Assembly: GCA_002083775.1 (NCBI GenBank)
Contig: MTEI01000008.1
Location: 1 to 64,000 of the forward strand
Reading direction: 5' to 3'
Length of the DNA stretch: 64,000 nt
Origin: Rhodoferax ferrireducens
GTDB lineage: Bacteria > Pseudomonadota > Gammaproteobacteria > Burkholderiales > Burkholderiaceae_C
Every line of letters starts with the position of its first letter. Position 1 is the first letter of the stretch. The position numbers were made by a program, and so were the translations under genes. A model generated the notes under the pieces. That model was not told the DNA's origin and did not search any database. It worked only from the letters and a program-made list of their open reading frames with translations. This document shows positions 52,090 through 61,553 of this stretch, one piece after another.

Positions 52090-53103
52090 ATGAAAAAAGT
52101 CAACTGGGGCATTCTCAGCACCGCCAAGATTGGCCGCGAAAAAGTCATTCCGGCCATGCAACAGGGCCAGTGGAGCCACGTGGCCGCCATCGCGTCGCGG
52201 TCATTGGCTTCAGCACAACAAGTGGCCACCGACCTGGGCATCGCCAAAGCCTATGGTTCTTACGAGGCCTTGCTGGCCGACCCCGACATTGAGGCCATCT
52301 ACAACCCGCTGCCCAACGACCAGCATGTGGCCTGGACGCTGGCCGCCGCCCGCGCGGGCAAACATGTGCTGTGCGAAAAACCGTTCTCGATGAATGCGCA
52401 AGAGGCCGAACAACTGCGTGAGGTGGCGGGCCAGGTGCACGTCATGGAAGCCTTCATGGTGCGTTTTCACCCGCAGTGGTTGCGCGCCCGCGCGCTGGTG
52501 CGCAGCGGCGTTTTGGGTGAGCTGCGTACCGTGCAGGTGTTCTTTTCCTACTTCAACCGCCAGAGCGACAACATCCGCAATCGCCCCGAGGTGGGTGGCG
52601 GTGCCTTGTATGACATCGGGTGCTACGGCATCGTGGCCGGACGGTTTTTGTTTGAGAGTGAGCCGCTGCGGGTGATGGCCCTGTTCGACCGCGACCCGGA
52701 CTTCAAAACCGATCGCACGGTGACAGCCATGGCTGACTTTGGCGAGGGGCGGCGACTGGAGTTCACCGTGTCCACCCAATCCACGCCTTACCAGCGCGTG
52801 CAGGCGGTGGGTACGAAGCAGCGGCTGGAGCTGGTGATCCCGTTCAACGCACCTTTGGGTGGCACCACCGACTTGCTGCTCGACGACGGCAGTTTGCCCG
52901 GCGCTGCGGCTGCCGTGCTAGAAACGGTGCCTGCCTGCGACATGTACACGCTGCAAGGCGACGCGTTTTCAAAGGCGGTGCGCGGAGAGATCGCCCTGCC
53001 CTATGGGCTGGACGATGCGTTGTGCAACATGCGCATCATTGATGCGATGTTCCGCTCGGGGCAAAGCGGCTTGTGGGAGCCGCTGGCTCAGCGCGTCCCT
53101 TAA
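52090..53103 (+). CDS. Gfo/Idh/MocA-family oxidoreductase
   Basis: The 337-residue protein has the Rossmann start NWGILSTAKIGREKVIPAM, the motif CEKPFSMNAQEAEQL and the C-terminal GGGALYDIGCYGIVAGRFLF. These enzymes oxidise or reduce sugars or related substrates with NAD(P). The substrate cannot be told. It ends just before the SAH riboswitch of metH. Confidence 0.92.
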   Translation: MKKVNWGILSTAKIGREKVIPAMQQGQWSHVAAIASRSLASAQQVATDLGIAKAYGSYEALLADPDIEAIYNPLPNDQHVAWTLAAARAGKHVLCEKPFSMNAQEAEQLREVAGQVHVMEAFMVRFHPQWLRARALVRSGVLGELRTVQVFFSYFNRQSDNIRNRPEVGGGALYDIGCYGIVAGRFLFESEPLRVMALFDRDPDFKTDRTVTAMADFGEGRRLEFTVSTQSTPYQRVQAVGTKQRLELVIPFNAPLGGTTDLLLDDGSLPGAAAAVLETVPACDMYTLQGDAFSKAVRGEIALPYGLDDALCNMRIIDAMFRSGQSGLWEPLAQRVP

Positions 53104-53112
53104 AATCTTCCG

Positions 53113-53190
53113 TCTTCCAAGGAGCGTTGCAGCAAGCCACCCGGCTTGTCAGGCTTGGAATGGGTTTGACACCACCGCAACGACGCTCAC
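53113..53190 (+). promoter_or_regulatory. SAH riboswitch upstream of metH
   Basis: TTCCAAG (53115-53121) pairs with CTTGGAA (53154-53160) to form the first stem, a second hairpin (AGCAAGCC/GGCTTGT) lies between, and GAGCGTTGC (53122-53130) can form a pseudoknot with GCAACGACGCTC (53177-53188). This is the layout of the S-adenosylhomocysteine riboswitch, which is known in front of ahcY and metH genes of betaproteobacteria and turns expression on when SAH builds up. It lies 30 bp before the metH start. Confidence 0.8.
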
Positions 53191-53219
53191 CTGACCATTG
53201 AAATCCACAGGTGAGCTGT

Positions 53220-56057
53220 ATGTCTGAAATTCTTGTTCCCCCCATGAAACTGTCCGGGCTTGAGCCCCTGACCCTTGGTGCTGCACCCAGCCCGGCTGAA
53301 GGCGCTGAAGCAACGGCCCCCAGTGCCACCTTTGTGAACGTCGGTGAACGCACCAACGTCACCGGCTCCAAGGCCTTTGCCCGCATGATCCTCAACGGCG
53401 AGTTCGACCAGGCGCTGAGCGTGGCGCGCCAGCAGGTGGAAAACGGCGCGCAGATCATCGACATCAACATGGACGAGGCCATGCTTGACAGCCAGGCGGC
53501 CATGGTGAAGTTCTTGAACTTGATAGCATCTGAGCCAGATATATCCAGGGTTCCGGTCATGATTGACTCCAGCAAATGGAGTGTCATCGAGGCTGGCCTG
53601 CGCTGCGTGCAGGGCAAGCCGGTGGTCAACTCGATCAGCATGAAAGAAGGGGTGGACGCGTTCAAACACCACGCCAAACTGCTGCGTCGTTACGGTGCCG
53701 CTGCGGTGGTGATGGCGTTTGACGAGCAGGGCCAGGCCGACACCTACGAGCGAAAGGTCCAGATTTGCGAACGCGCCTACCGCATCCTGGTCGACGAGGT
53801 GGGGTTCCCGCCGGAAGACATCATTTTTGACCCGAACATCTTCGCCATTGCCACCGGGATTGAAGAGCACAACAACTACGCGGTTGACTTCATCAACGCC
53901 ACGCGCTGGATCAAGGCGAATCTGCCGGGTGCCAAGGTCTCGGGTGGTGTCAGCAACGTGAGCTTTTCCTTCCGGGGCAATGACCCGGTGCGCGAGGCGA
54001 TCCACACCGTGTTTCTGTACCACGCGATCAAAGCCGGTATGGACATGGGGATCGTGAACGCTGGCATGGTCGGCGTTTATGACGACCTGGAACCTGTGCT
54101 GCGCGAACGGGTCGAAGACGTGGTGCTGAACCGCAGGCCCGACGCTGGGGAAAGATTGGTCGAAATCGCCGAAACCGCCAAAAGCGGCGCCAAAGACGAG
54201 AGCAAAAAACTCGAATGGCGCGGCACGCCAGAGCACCCGGTGAGCGTGGAGCAGCGCCTGAGCCATGCCATGGTGCACGGCATCACCGACTTCATTGTGG
54301 ATGACACCGAAGAGGCCTACCAGGCCATCGTCGCCAAGGGCGGGCGCCCGTTACATGTGATTGAGGGTCCGCTGATGGCCGGCATGAGCATCGTCGGTGA
54401 CCTGTTTGGTCAGGGCAAGATGTTCCTGCCGCAGGTGGTCAAAAGCGCGCGGGTGATGAAGTCCGCCGTGGCGCATTTGATTCCGTACATTGAAGAAGAA
54501 AAGCTGCGCGATGAAGCCGCCGGGCGCGACGTGCAGACCAAGGGCAAGATCATCATCGCCACCGTCAAGGGCGACGTGCACGACATCGGCAAAAACATTG
54601 TCACCGTGGTCCTGCAGTGCAACAACTTTGACGTGGTCAACATGGGCGTGATGGTGCCCTGCCACGAGATCCTGGCGCGCGCCAAGGCCGAGGGGGCTGA
54701 CATCATTGGCCTGTCGGGCCTGATCACCCCCAGCCTGGAAGAAATGCAGTACTTGGCCGGTGAGATGCAGAAGGACGACTACTTCCGCGTCAAGAAGATT
54801 CCGCTGCTGATTGGCGGCGCCACCACCAGCCGGGTGCACACCGCGGTGAAAATTTCGCCGCACTACGACGGCCCGGTGGTGTATGTGCCCGACGCCTCGC
54901 GGAGCGTGGGTGTGGCACAGAGCCTGCTGGGTGAACATGCGGTTGCCTATGTGGCCGAGTTGCAGACCGACTATGACAAGGTGCGCACCCAGCACGCCAA
55001 CAAAAAGCAAACCCCGCTGTGGCCGCTGGCCAAAGCCCGCGCCAACAGGACCCCCATCGACTGGTCTGCTTACCAGCCCTGCGCGCCCAAGTTCATCGGC
55101 AAACGCGTGTTCAAAAATTTTGACCTAGCGGAACTGGCCACTTACATCGACTGGGGCCCGTTCTTTCAGACTTGGGACTTGGCCGGGCCGTTTCCAGCGA
55201 TTCTGGACGACGAGGTGGTGGGGGTGGAGGCCAAAAAGCTCTATGCCGACGGCCAGGTCATGCTGAAAAAAATCATCGAAGGCCGCTGGCTCAGCGCCAA
55301 CGGTGTGGTCGGCCTGTACCCCGCCAACGCGGTGGGTGACGACATCGAGCTGTACACCGACGAGAGCCGCAGCACCGTGGCCATGACCTGGTACGGCCTG
55401 CGCCAGCAAGCTGCCCGCGAGGCCGAGGACGATGGCAGCTTTCTGCCCAACCGCTGCCTGGCCGACTTTGTGGCCCCCAAGGACGACGCTACTGCGTCTA
55501 TAGCTGCTAGCCCACAAGGAATAAGGGCTGGGGGCCTAAAAGGCTTGAAACGCCAGGACCATGTCGGCGTCTTTGCGGTGACCACCGGGCTGGGTGTGGA
55601 GAAGAAAGAAGCCCAGTTTTTGGCCGCCCACGACGATTACAGCGCCATCCTGTTCAAAGCCCTGGCCGACCGGCTGGCCGAGGCCTTTGCCGAGTGCCTG
55701 CACCACAAGGTGCGCACCGATTTGTGGGGCTACGCGGCTGACGAACACCTGAGCCCGCAGGAACTCATTGCCGAAAAATACCAGGGCATCCGCCCGGCCC
55801 CCGGCTACCCGGCCTGCCCGGACCACAGCGCCAAAACCGCGATGTTTGAGCTACTGCAATGTGCTGACATTGGCATGACGTTGACCGAAAGCCTGGCCAT
55901 GGCCCCGGCAGCGAGTGTCAGCGGCTTTTACCTAGCGCACCCGCAAGCCAGTTATTTCAGCGTCGGCAGGATCGGGCAAGACCAGGTGCAGGACCTGGCC
56001 GAGCGGCGTGGTTTGGCAGAAAAAGACCTGCAAAAGCTGCTGGCACCCAATTTGTAG
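53220..56057 (+). CDS. metH: Methionine synthase lacking the homocysteine domain
   Basis: The 945-residue protein carries the pterin-binding (folate) domain from its start ([34 protein letters not shown]), the B12 domain with the axial His in DVHDIGKNI near residue 454 and the AdoMet reactivation domain at the end ([12 protein letters not shown]). The N-terminal homocysteine-binding domain is missing; in Burkholderiales it is usually a separate gene, not seen in this window. The ATG at 53220 follows AGGTGAG. A palindromic repeat-derived insert lies at 55495-55540 ([21 protein letters not shown]) within the third domain. Confidence 0.93.
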   Translation: MSEILVPPMKLSGLEPLTLGAAPSPAEGAEATAPSATFVNVGERTNVTGSKAFARMILNGEFDQALSVARQQVENGAQIIDINMDEAMLDSQAAMVKFLNLIASEPDISRVPVMIDSSKWSVIEAGLRCVQGKPVVNSISMKEGVDAFKHHAKLLRRYGAAAVVMAFDEQGQADTYERKVQICERAYRILVDEVGFPPEDIIFDPNIFAIATGIEEHNNYAVDFINATRWIKANLPGAKVSGGVSNVSFSFRGNDPVREAIHTVFLYHAIKAGMDMGIVNAGMVGVYDDLEPVLRERVEDVVLNRRPDAGERLVEIAETAKSGAKDESKKLEWRGTPEHPVSVEQRLSHAMVHGITDFIVDDTEEAYQAIVAKGGRPLHVIEGPLMAGMSIVGDLFGQGKMFLPQVVKSARVMKSAVAHLIPYIEEEKLRDEAAGRDVQTKGKIIIATVKGDVHDIGKNIVTVVLQCNNFDVVNMGVMVPCHEILARAKAEGADIIGLSGLITPSLEEMQYLAGEMQKDDYFRVKKIPLLIGGATTSRVHTAVKISPHYDGPVVYVPDASRSVGVAQSLLGEHAVAYVAELQTDYDKVRTQHANKKQTPLWPLAKARANRTPIDWSAYQPCAPKFIGKRVFKNFDLAELATYIDWGPFFQTWDLAGPFPAILDDEVVGVEAKKLYADGQVMLKKIIEGRWLSANGVVGLYPANAVGDDIELYTDESRSTVAMTWYGLRQQAAREAEDDGSFLPNRCLADFVAPKDDATASIAASPQGIRAGGLKGLKRQDHVGVFAVTTGLGVEKKEAQFLAAHDDYSAILFKALADRLAEAFAECLHHKVRTDLWGYAADEHLSPQELIAEKYQGIRPAPGYPACPDHSAKTAMFELLQCADIGMTLTESLAMAPAASVSGFYLAHPQASYFSVGRIGQDQVQDLAERRGLAEKDLQKLLAPNL
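55501..55535. repeat. Palindromic repeat inside metH
   Basis: TATAGCTGCTAGCCC, 11 bases, then GGGCTGGGGGCC: AGCCC at 55509-55513 faces GGGCT at 55525-55529. The peptide it codes ([13 protein letters not shown]) is out of character with neighbouring family sequence. Diverged member of the palindromic family. Confidence 0.5.
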
Positions 56058-56215
56058 GCTGCCAAATTCCCGCTGCCAAGCCTGCCTCTGCGGCGGGTTG
56101 TAAGCTTTGCCCGTGTCGTCCGACCAAGGAGGTGTGCGCGGGATCTTGTCCTTGCCGCCACCCCAACCCTGCGCTGTGTCAGACTCGTGATTGCCACCCA
56201 CCGGAGCCAGATTGC

Positions 56216-57406
56216 ATGAAGTTTTCCAAAGCCACTGCGGCCCTGTCAGCGTTTGCCGTCAGTCTGAGCCTGGCCCTGCCAGCCCAGGCGGCAGATTGGC
56301 CGCCAATCGAAGCCCAAGCCAAAGGCCAGACCGTCTATTTCAACGCCTGGGGCGGCGGCGAAGCCATCAACGCCTACATTGCCTGGGCCGCCCAAGAGGT
56401 GCAGAGCCGCTATGGCGTGACTGTGAAACACGTCAAGATCACCGACGCGGCCGAGGTGGTGAAACGCGTGCAGACCGAAGTCGCCGCCGGGCGCACCAGC
56501 GACGGTTCGGTGGATCTGATGTGGGTCAACGGCGAGAACTTTCGCAATCTGAAAAGTGCGGGTTTGCTACATGGGCCGTGGGCCGAGTCGCTGCCGAGTT
56601 GGGGGCTGGTGGACCTGAGCAAACCGGTGCGCAGCGATTTTTCGGTGCCTACCGACGGTTACGAAGCGCCCTGGGGCACAGCGCAGCTCACTTTCATTGC
56701 CGACAAGGTGACGACTCCGACGCCACCGCGCTCAGCCGCCGACCTGTTGCGCTTTGCCCAGGCCAACCCGGGCCGGGTCAGCTACCCCAAGCCGCCAGAT
56801 TTCCATGGCACCACTTTCCTCAAGCAATTGCTGCTGGAACTCACCCCGGCACCGGCGGCGTTGCAGCAAGCTGTCACACCAGCGGCCTTTGCCAGCGCCA
56901 CACCTGCCCTGTGGACGTATCTGGACCAGTTGCACCCCCACCTGTGGCGCGCTGGCAAAACCTTTCTGGCCAGCGCGGCGGCCATGCACCGCATGCTGGC
57001 CGATGGCGAACTGAAACTCTCGCTCACCTTCAACCCCAACGAAGCAGCGAACCTGATCACCAGCCGCCAGCTGCCTGCCACGGCCTACAGCTTTGGCTGG
57101 ACCCGGGGCACGATTGGCAACGTGCACTTTGTCGCTATCCCGGTCAACGCCCGGGCCAAAGCGGGGGCGCAGGTATTTGCCAACTTTTTGCTCTCAGCCC
57201 CCGCCCAGGCGCACAAGGCCGATACCCGCGTCTGGGGCGACGGCACGGTGCTGGACACCAGCAAACTGCCCGCCGACCTGCAAGCGCAGATGCGCAACAA
57301 GGCACCCGGCGCGCTGACTGAGCTTGTGCCGACTCTGGCTGAGCCGCACGCCAGTTGGGTCGAGGCGCTGGAAGCCGAGTGGCTCAAGCGCTACGGCGCA
57401 AGGTAA
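56216..57406 (+). CDS. ynjB: ABC transporter substrate-binding protein (YnjB type)
   Basis: The 396-residue protein has a signal peptide (MKFSKATAALSAFAVSLSLALPAQA) and matches the YnjB pattern: GQTVYFNAWGGGEAINAYIAWAAQEVQSRYGV, DLMWVNGENFRNLKSAGLLHGPW and YEAPWGTAQLTFIAD. It would bind an unknown ligand in the periplasm and hand it to the permease next door. GGAG lies ten bases before the ATG. The ligand of Escherichia coli YnjB is not firmly known. Confidence 0.88.
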   Translation: MKFSKATAALSAFAVSLSLALPAQAADWPPIEAQAKGQTVYFNAWGGGEAINAYIAWAAQEVQSRYGVTVKHVKITDAAEVVKRVQTEVAAGRTSDGSVDLMWVNGENFRNLKSAGLLHGPWAESLPSWGLVDLSKPVRSDFSVPTDGYEAPWGTAQLTFIADKVTTPTPPRSAADLLRFAQANPGRVSYPKPPDFHGTTFLKQLLLELTPAPAALQQAVTPAAFASATPALWTYLDQLHPHLWRAGKTFLASAAAMHRMLADGELKLSLTFNPNEAANLITSRQLPATAYSFGWTRGTIGNVHFVAIPVNARAKAGAQVFANFLLSAPAQAHKADTRVWGDGTVLDTSKLPADLQAQMRNKAPGALTELVPTLAEPHASWVEALEAEWLKRYGAR

Positions 57407-57415
57407 ATTTTGCGT

Positions 57416-59041
57416 ATGGCGATGTCTATGCGCGGCCTGCCTCGTGTCGAATGGGGCATCGTGCTGGCTGTGTCTCTGATCGCTCTGGTGTTTGTGCCCC
57501 TGCTGCCGGGCCTGGTCTGGGCATTGGGGCCGAGTTTGGCCGCTCAGGTTTGGCAGACCTTGTTGGCCGATCCCCAGTTTCCCCACGCCCTGCAAGCCAC
57601 ACTGGTCTCATCCCTGCTGGGAACCCTGATGGCGGGCCTGATGGCTGCCGTGCTGGCAAGCCGCCTCTACCCCAGCCCAAGCTGGCGGCGCTTGCAGCAG
57701 CGCCTGCCCCTGCTGCTGTCCGTGCCCCACGCAGCCTTTGCCGTGGGTTTGTTTTTTTTGATAGCACCTTCGGGTTGGCTGGCAAGGGCTACAGGCTATT
57801 TTTTATCATGGGCCAGCCCGCCGGACTGGGTGACCGTGCAAGACCCGTATGGCCTGAGCCTGGCGTTGGCCCTGGCCTTCAAAGAGAGCTGGTTCCTGCT
57901 GTGGGTGCTGGCTGCGGTGCTGGGCGAGCAGGCGCTGAAGCGGCAGATGGCGGTGGCGCGCTCACTGGGCTACAGCGCCGCGCAGACATGGCGGCTTATC
58001 CTGTGGCCGCAACTGCTGCCCCGGCTGGGCTGGCCCATGGCAGCGGCGTTGGCCTACAGCCTGTCGGTGGTCGACATGGCGGTCATTCTGGGGCCGGGCA
58101 CCCCCCCCACGCTGGCGGTGCTGACCTGGCAATGGCTCAGCGACCCGGACGCGCGCGTGCAGGCACAAGGTGCTGCGGCGTCTTTGGTTTTGCTGGGGCT
58201 GTTTTTGATGTGTGCCGCGCTGGCCTACGCGGGGTGGCGCACGCTGATGCAGCGGCGCGCCTATCCCGCCGGGCGACGTGTACCTGCCGGGCGGCGGCCC
58301 TGGCCCTGGCACCTGCCGCTGTTGGCGGTGGGCTACGCAACGCTTGGGATGCTGGTGGTCTGGTCGCTGGCGCAAAGCTGGTTCTTTCCAGCGCTGTGGC
58401 CAGCGGTCATGACCTGGGACAACTGGCGCAGCGCGGACTGGGCCCCGTTATGGACCACGCTCTGGCTGGCCCTGGCCGCCAGCCTGCTGTGCCTGCCGTT
58501 GGTATTGATCTGGCTGGAGTGGGGCCCCAAGCGCCTGAACGCGTTGCTGTATATGCCGCTGGTTCTGCCCGCGCTGCCGCTGGTGGCGGCGCAATATGCG
58601 GCGTTGCTGCACCTGCGACTCGATGCCACGCCGCTGGCGCTGGTGTGGAGCCACTTGCTGTGGGTGCTGCCTTACATGCTGCTGACCTTGGTGGGTGCTT
58701 ACCGCGCGTTTGATGCCCGCCTGGTGACCAGCGCGCGCGCCTTGGGCTGCTCGCAGCTACAAGCCTGCCTGCGCGTGAAATGGCCGCTGTTGCTGCGCCC
58801 GGTGCTGGCGGCTTGGGCGGTGGGCTTTGCGGTGAGTGTGGCGCAGTACCTGCCCACCCTGTTTGCCGGTGGCGGCCGCTTTGCCACTGTGACCACCGAG
58901 GCGGTGGCCCTGAGCGCAGGCGGCAGCCGCCAGGTGCTGGCGGTGCAGGCGCTGCTGCAGGTGCTGCTGCCGCTGGCCGCGTTTGCGCTGGCTTTTGGCT
59001 GGCTGCGCCTGCGCAGCCGCCACCGGCAGGGGCTGCGCTGA
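57416..59041 (+). CDS. ynjC: ABC transporter permease, double-domain (YnjC type)
   Basis: The 541-residue protein is two permease units fused, each with its cytoplasmic EAA-like loop: ARSLGYSAAQTWRLILWPQLLP and ARALGCSQLQACLRVKWPLLLRP. About twelve helices are expected. The start at 57416 (MAMSMRGLP) is one of three close ATGs. It begins 9 bp after ynjB and is followed at once by ynjD. Confidence 0.9.
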   Translation: MAMSMRGLPRVEWGIVLAVSLIALVFVPLLPGLVWALGPSLAAQVWQTLLADPQFPHALQATLVSSLLGTLMAGLMAAVLASRLYPSPSWRRLQQRLPLLLSVPHAAFAVGLFFLIAPSGWLARATGYFLSWASPPDWVTVQDPYGLSLALALAFKESWFLLWVLAAVLGEQALKRQMAVARSLGYSAAQTWRLILWPQLLPRLGWPMAAALAYSLSVVDMAVILGPGTPPTLAVLTWQWLSDPDARVQAQGAAASLVLLGLFLMCAALAYAGWRTLMQRRAYPAGRRVPAGRRPWPWHLPLLAVGYATLGMLVVWSLAQSWFFPALWPAVMTWDNWRSADWAPLWTTLWLALAASLLCLPLVLIWLEWGPKRLNALLYMPLVLPALPLVAAQYAALLHLRLDATPLALVWSHLLWVLPYMLLTLVGAYRAFDARLVTSARALGCSQLQACLRVKWPLLLRPVLAAWAVGFAVSVAQYLPTLFAGGGRFATVTTEAVALSAGGSRQVLAVQALLQVLLPLAAFALAFGWLRLRSRHRQGLR

Positions 59042-59042
59042 C

Positions 59043-59687
59043 ATGCTGGAGATCAGCAACCTGACCCTGCGCTGTGGCAACCAGACGCTGCTGCAGCGCC
59101 TGAGCCTGCGCATTGAGCCGGGTGAAATCGTCACTCTCACCGGGCCTTCTGGCTCGGGCAAATCCACGCTGCTGAACTGGTTGCTGGGGGATCTGGACGC
59201 CGCGTTTCAGGCCAGCGGCACGCTGCAACTCAACCACCGCACGCTGGACGGGCTGGCCATTGAGGCACGCGCGGTCGGCATCCTGTTTCAGGACGACCTG
59301 CTGTTTGCGCACCTCAGCGTGGGGCAGAACCTGGCTTTTGCCCTGCCCGCCACAGTAAAGGGGGCTGCGCGGCGGCAACGCATCGAGCAAAGTCTGGCCG
59401 AGATGGGTCTGGCCGGTTTTCACGACCGCGACCCGGCCACACTTTCGGGCGGGCAACGCGCGCGCGTGAGCCTGATGCGCGCCCTGCTAGCCGAGCCGCA
59501 GGCGCTGCTGCTGGATGAACCGTTCTCGCGTCTCGACGCGGTGCTGCGGGTGCAATTTCGCAGCTTCGTCTTTGAGCAGATCGAGCGCCTGCGCATCCCG
59601 ACCCTGTTGGTCACCCACGACCTGGCCGATGTGCCGCCCGGCGGGCGCGTGTTGGACATCAGCACCTGGCAGCCGTACCATGTTTGA
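59043..59687 (+). CDS. ynjD: ABC transporter ATP-binding protein (YnjD type)
   Basis: The 214-residue ATPase has Walker A TGPSGSGKSTLLNWLLG (about residues 32-48), Q-loop LFQDDLLFAHLSV, signature LSGGQRARVSLMRALL and Walker B ALLLDEPFSRLD, with the H-loop in LLVTHDLADVP. All catalytic residues are present. It starts one base after the ynjC stop and overlaps the next gene by 8 bp. Confidence 0.95.
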   Translation: MLEISNLTLRCGNQTLLQRLSLRIEPGEIVTLTGPSGSGKSTLLNWLLGDLDAAFQASGTLQLNHRTLDGLAIEARAVGILFQDDLLFAHLSVGQNLAFALPATVKGAARRQRIEQSLAEMGLAGFHDRDPATLSGGQRARVSLMRALLAEPQALLLDEPFSRLDAVLRVQFRSFVFEQIERLRIPTLLVTHDLADVPPGGRVLDISTWQPYHV

Positions 59688-60291
59688 CCGCGTCCTGAAC
59701 AACGCCCTGCAACGCCCGCTGAAAAATGTGGCGGGCGTGCTTGTGCGCCGGGGTTGGCGCGCTGACCAGGTCACCTGGATTGGTTTTGCGCTGGGCCTAT
59801 GCGCTGTACCGTTGATCGCCCTCGATCACACCCACTGGGCGCTGCTGGCCATGGCGCTGAACCGCCTGGCCGACGGGCTGGACGGCAGCATGGCGCGACT
59901 CACCCAGCCGACTGATCGGGGTGCGTTTCTGGACATCTCGCTGGACTTCCTGTTTTACGCCAGCATTCCGCTGGCCTTTGCGCTGGCAGACCCACAGGCG
60001 AATGCGCTGGCAGCTGCCGTGTTGATTTACAGCTTTATTGGCACGGCGGGCACCTTCCTGGCGTTTGCGGTGCTGGCCGCCAAACGCGGTCTGAGCAGCA
60101 CCGCCTACCCCGGCAAAGGCTTTTATTATCTGGGTGGCCTGACCGAAAGCTTCGAGACCATGCTGGTGTTCACGCTGATGTGTCTGGTGCCAGGCTGGTT
60201 CACCTACCTCGCTTATGGCTTTGCCGCGCTGTGTGCGCTGACCACCGTCACACGCATCGCGGCGGGTATCCAGGTGTTCAAGCCGGATTGA
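59680..60291 (+). CDS. ynjF: CDP-alcohol phosphatidyltransferase (YnjF type)
   Basis: The 203-residue membrane enzyme has the CDP-alcohol transferase motif DGLDGSMARLTQPTDRGAFLD followed by Asp in ISLDF, with several helices around it. It would join a phospholipid head group to CDP-activated lipid. Overlap with ynjD by 8 bp and the same order ynjB-C-D-F as in Escherichia coli (there with ynjE, a sulfurtransferase, in between) show a conserved operon that couples uptake of some compound to lipid synthesis. Confidence 0.9.
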   Translation: MFDRVLNNALQRPLKNVAGVLVRRGWRADQVTWIGFALGLCAVPLIALDHTHWALLAMALNRLADGLDGSMARLTQPTDRGAFLDISLDFLFYASIPLAFALADPQANALAAAVLIYSFIGTAGTFLAFAVLAAKRGLSSTAYPGKGFYYLGGLTESFETMLVFTLMCLVPGWFTYLAYGFAALCALTTVTRIAAGIQVFKPD

Positions 60292-60315
60292 GCCCAGCCG
60301 CCCGCGGCCACCCGC

Positions 60316-61536
60316 TCAACGCACGGTCAAGCGCGTGCGCTGCGCCCCGATCAGCGCCACCACGCCCAGGACGCTCAGGGCCAGCAGCAGCCACAAACCA
60401 TGGCTGTAACCGGCCCTGGGCGACCACATCACCCCCAATAGCCACGGCGCTGCGGCACGCCCCAGCGCCAGCGGCACCCCCAAAGCGCCGTTCAAAGTTG
60501 CCACATGCTGCTGGCTGACGTAATGGGCGATGGCCGTGCCCCTGACGATGGTCAGCATGCCGTTGCCCAGGCCATAAATCAGCACAAACAGCCCGACAGC
60601 GGCCACCTGCCAGGCGCCAAAACCCGGCGCCAGCAACAACACCAGCACACTGGCCGGAATCAGCAGCGGCACCAAGCGGTTGACCAGGTGCAGGTCCATG
60701 CGGTTCTCAAAAAAATACAACAGCAGCCGCCCAAGCACCTGAATCACCCCAATGGCGGCGGGCAAGGCAATCACCCAGACTTCGGCCAGGCCGTTTTCAC
60801 GCAGCAGGTTGACCATATGCGCTGGTATCGCCACGGTCACCGCCATCATCAGTGTGATGAACACACCCACCCCCAAAAACGGCAGGCTGCGAATCAGTTG
60901 GTGCACCCCGGGTTGATGCTGCGCAGCAATGGCAGCACTCGCAAAGACCTGCCCGCTGGCCTGGGGCGCACCCCGCAAGACCACATAGTGCAAGGGTGCA
61001 CAAATCAAAAAGTGCAGCAGCGCAAGCAGCAGCAATGTGGGCCGCCAGCCCATTTGGCCCATCAACCAGGCAATCAGCGGGATAAACACCGTGCTGGCCA
61101 AGCCGCCCAGAAAGGTCAGCGTGATGATGGCGCGGCGAAAGTCGTGCGGAAACCGCCGCGTGACCAGCGCAAACGCCGGTGAATACAACACCGCCGCCGT
61201 GGCCGCCCCCAGCACCGTCCACAGCAGATACAGCTGCAGCAGCGAACCGACCGCGCTGTGCAAGGCCAGGCACACTCCCACGCCCACCGAGCCCAGCGTC
61301 ATCACCGCGCGTTCATGGCCCCGGTCAATCCAGCGGCCCACCGGGTAGGCCATCAGCCCCTCGGCCAGCAGCGCCAGGCTGAAGGCCAGCGACACCTGGG
61401 CACGACTCAGACCCAGATCACGCTCCAGCGGTGCCATCAACAAGGCAAACAGGTAAAAAACGCTGCCCCAGCTGATGAGCTGCGCCAGCGACAACCAGCC
61501 AACCAGGCGCGGGTTATAGGGCTGCGGCTGCGGCAT
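60316..61536 (-). CDS. MFS transporter
   Basis: The 406-residue protein has twelve predicted helices and the MFS loop YPVGRWIDRGHERAVMTLG between helices 2 and 3. The start MPQPQPYNPRLVGWLSLAQLISWGSVFYLFALLMAPLERDLGLS is typical of a drug- or metabolite-efflux-type subgroup. It converges with ynjF 24 bp away. Substrate unknown. Confidence 0.9.
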   Translation of the reverse strand: MPQPQPYNPRLVGWLSLAQLISWGSVFYLFALLMAPLERDLGLSRAQVSLAFSLALLAEGLMAYPVGRWIDRGHERAVMTLGSVGVGVCLALHSAVGSLLQLYLLWTVLGAATAAVLYSPAFALVTRRFPHDFRRAIITLTFLGGLASTVFIPLIAWLMGQMGWRPTLLLLALLHFLICAPLHYVVLRGAPQASGQVFASAAIAAQHQPGVHQLIRSLPFLGVGVFITLMMAVTVAIPAHMVNLLRENGLAEVWVIALPAAIGVIQVLGRLLLYFFENRMDLHLVNRLVPLLIPASVLVLLLAPGFGAWQVAAVGLFVLIYGLGNGMLTIVRGTAIAHYVSQQHVATLNGALGVPLALGRAAAPWLLGVMWSPRAGYSHGLWLLLALSVLGVVALIGAQRTRLTVR

Positions 61537-61553
61537 GGCCGGGCTTGGGCTGG

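Noticed and set aside
53520..53552. Possible palindromic repeat in metH (LIASEPDIS region)
   Set aside because: The residues [21 protein letters not shown] are the normal conserved MetH sequence, so the GATAGC here is chance.
57758..57810. Possible palindromic repeat in ynjC (GATAGC...GCTAT)
   Set aside because: The peptide FLIAPSGWLAR is native to the YnjC family, so this is not an insert.
57355..58713. 452-codon frame overlapping ynjC
   Set aside because: It is the +1 shadow of ynjC, rich in Ala/Gly/Arg, with no domain of its own.
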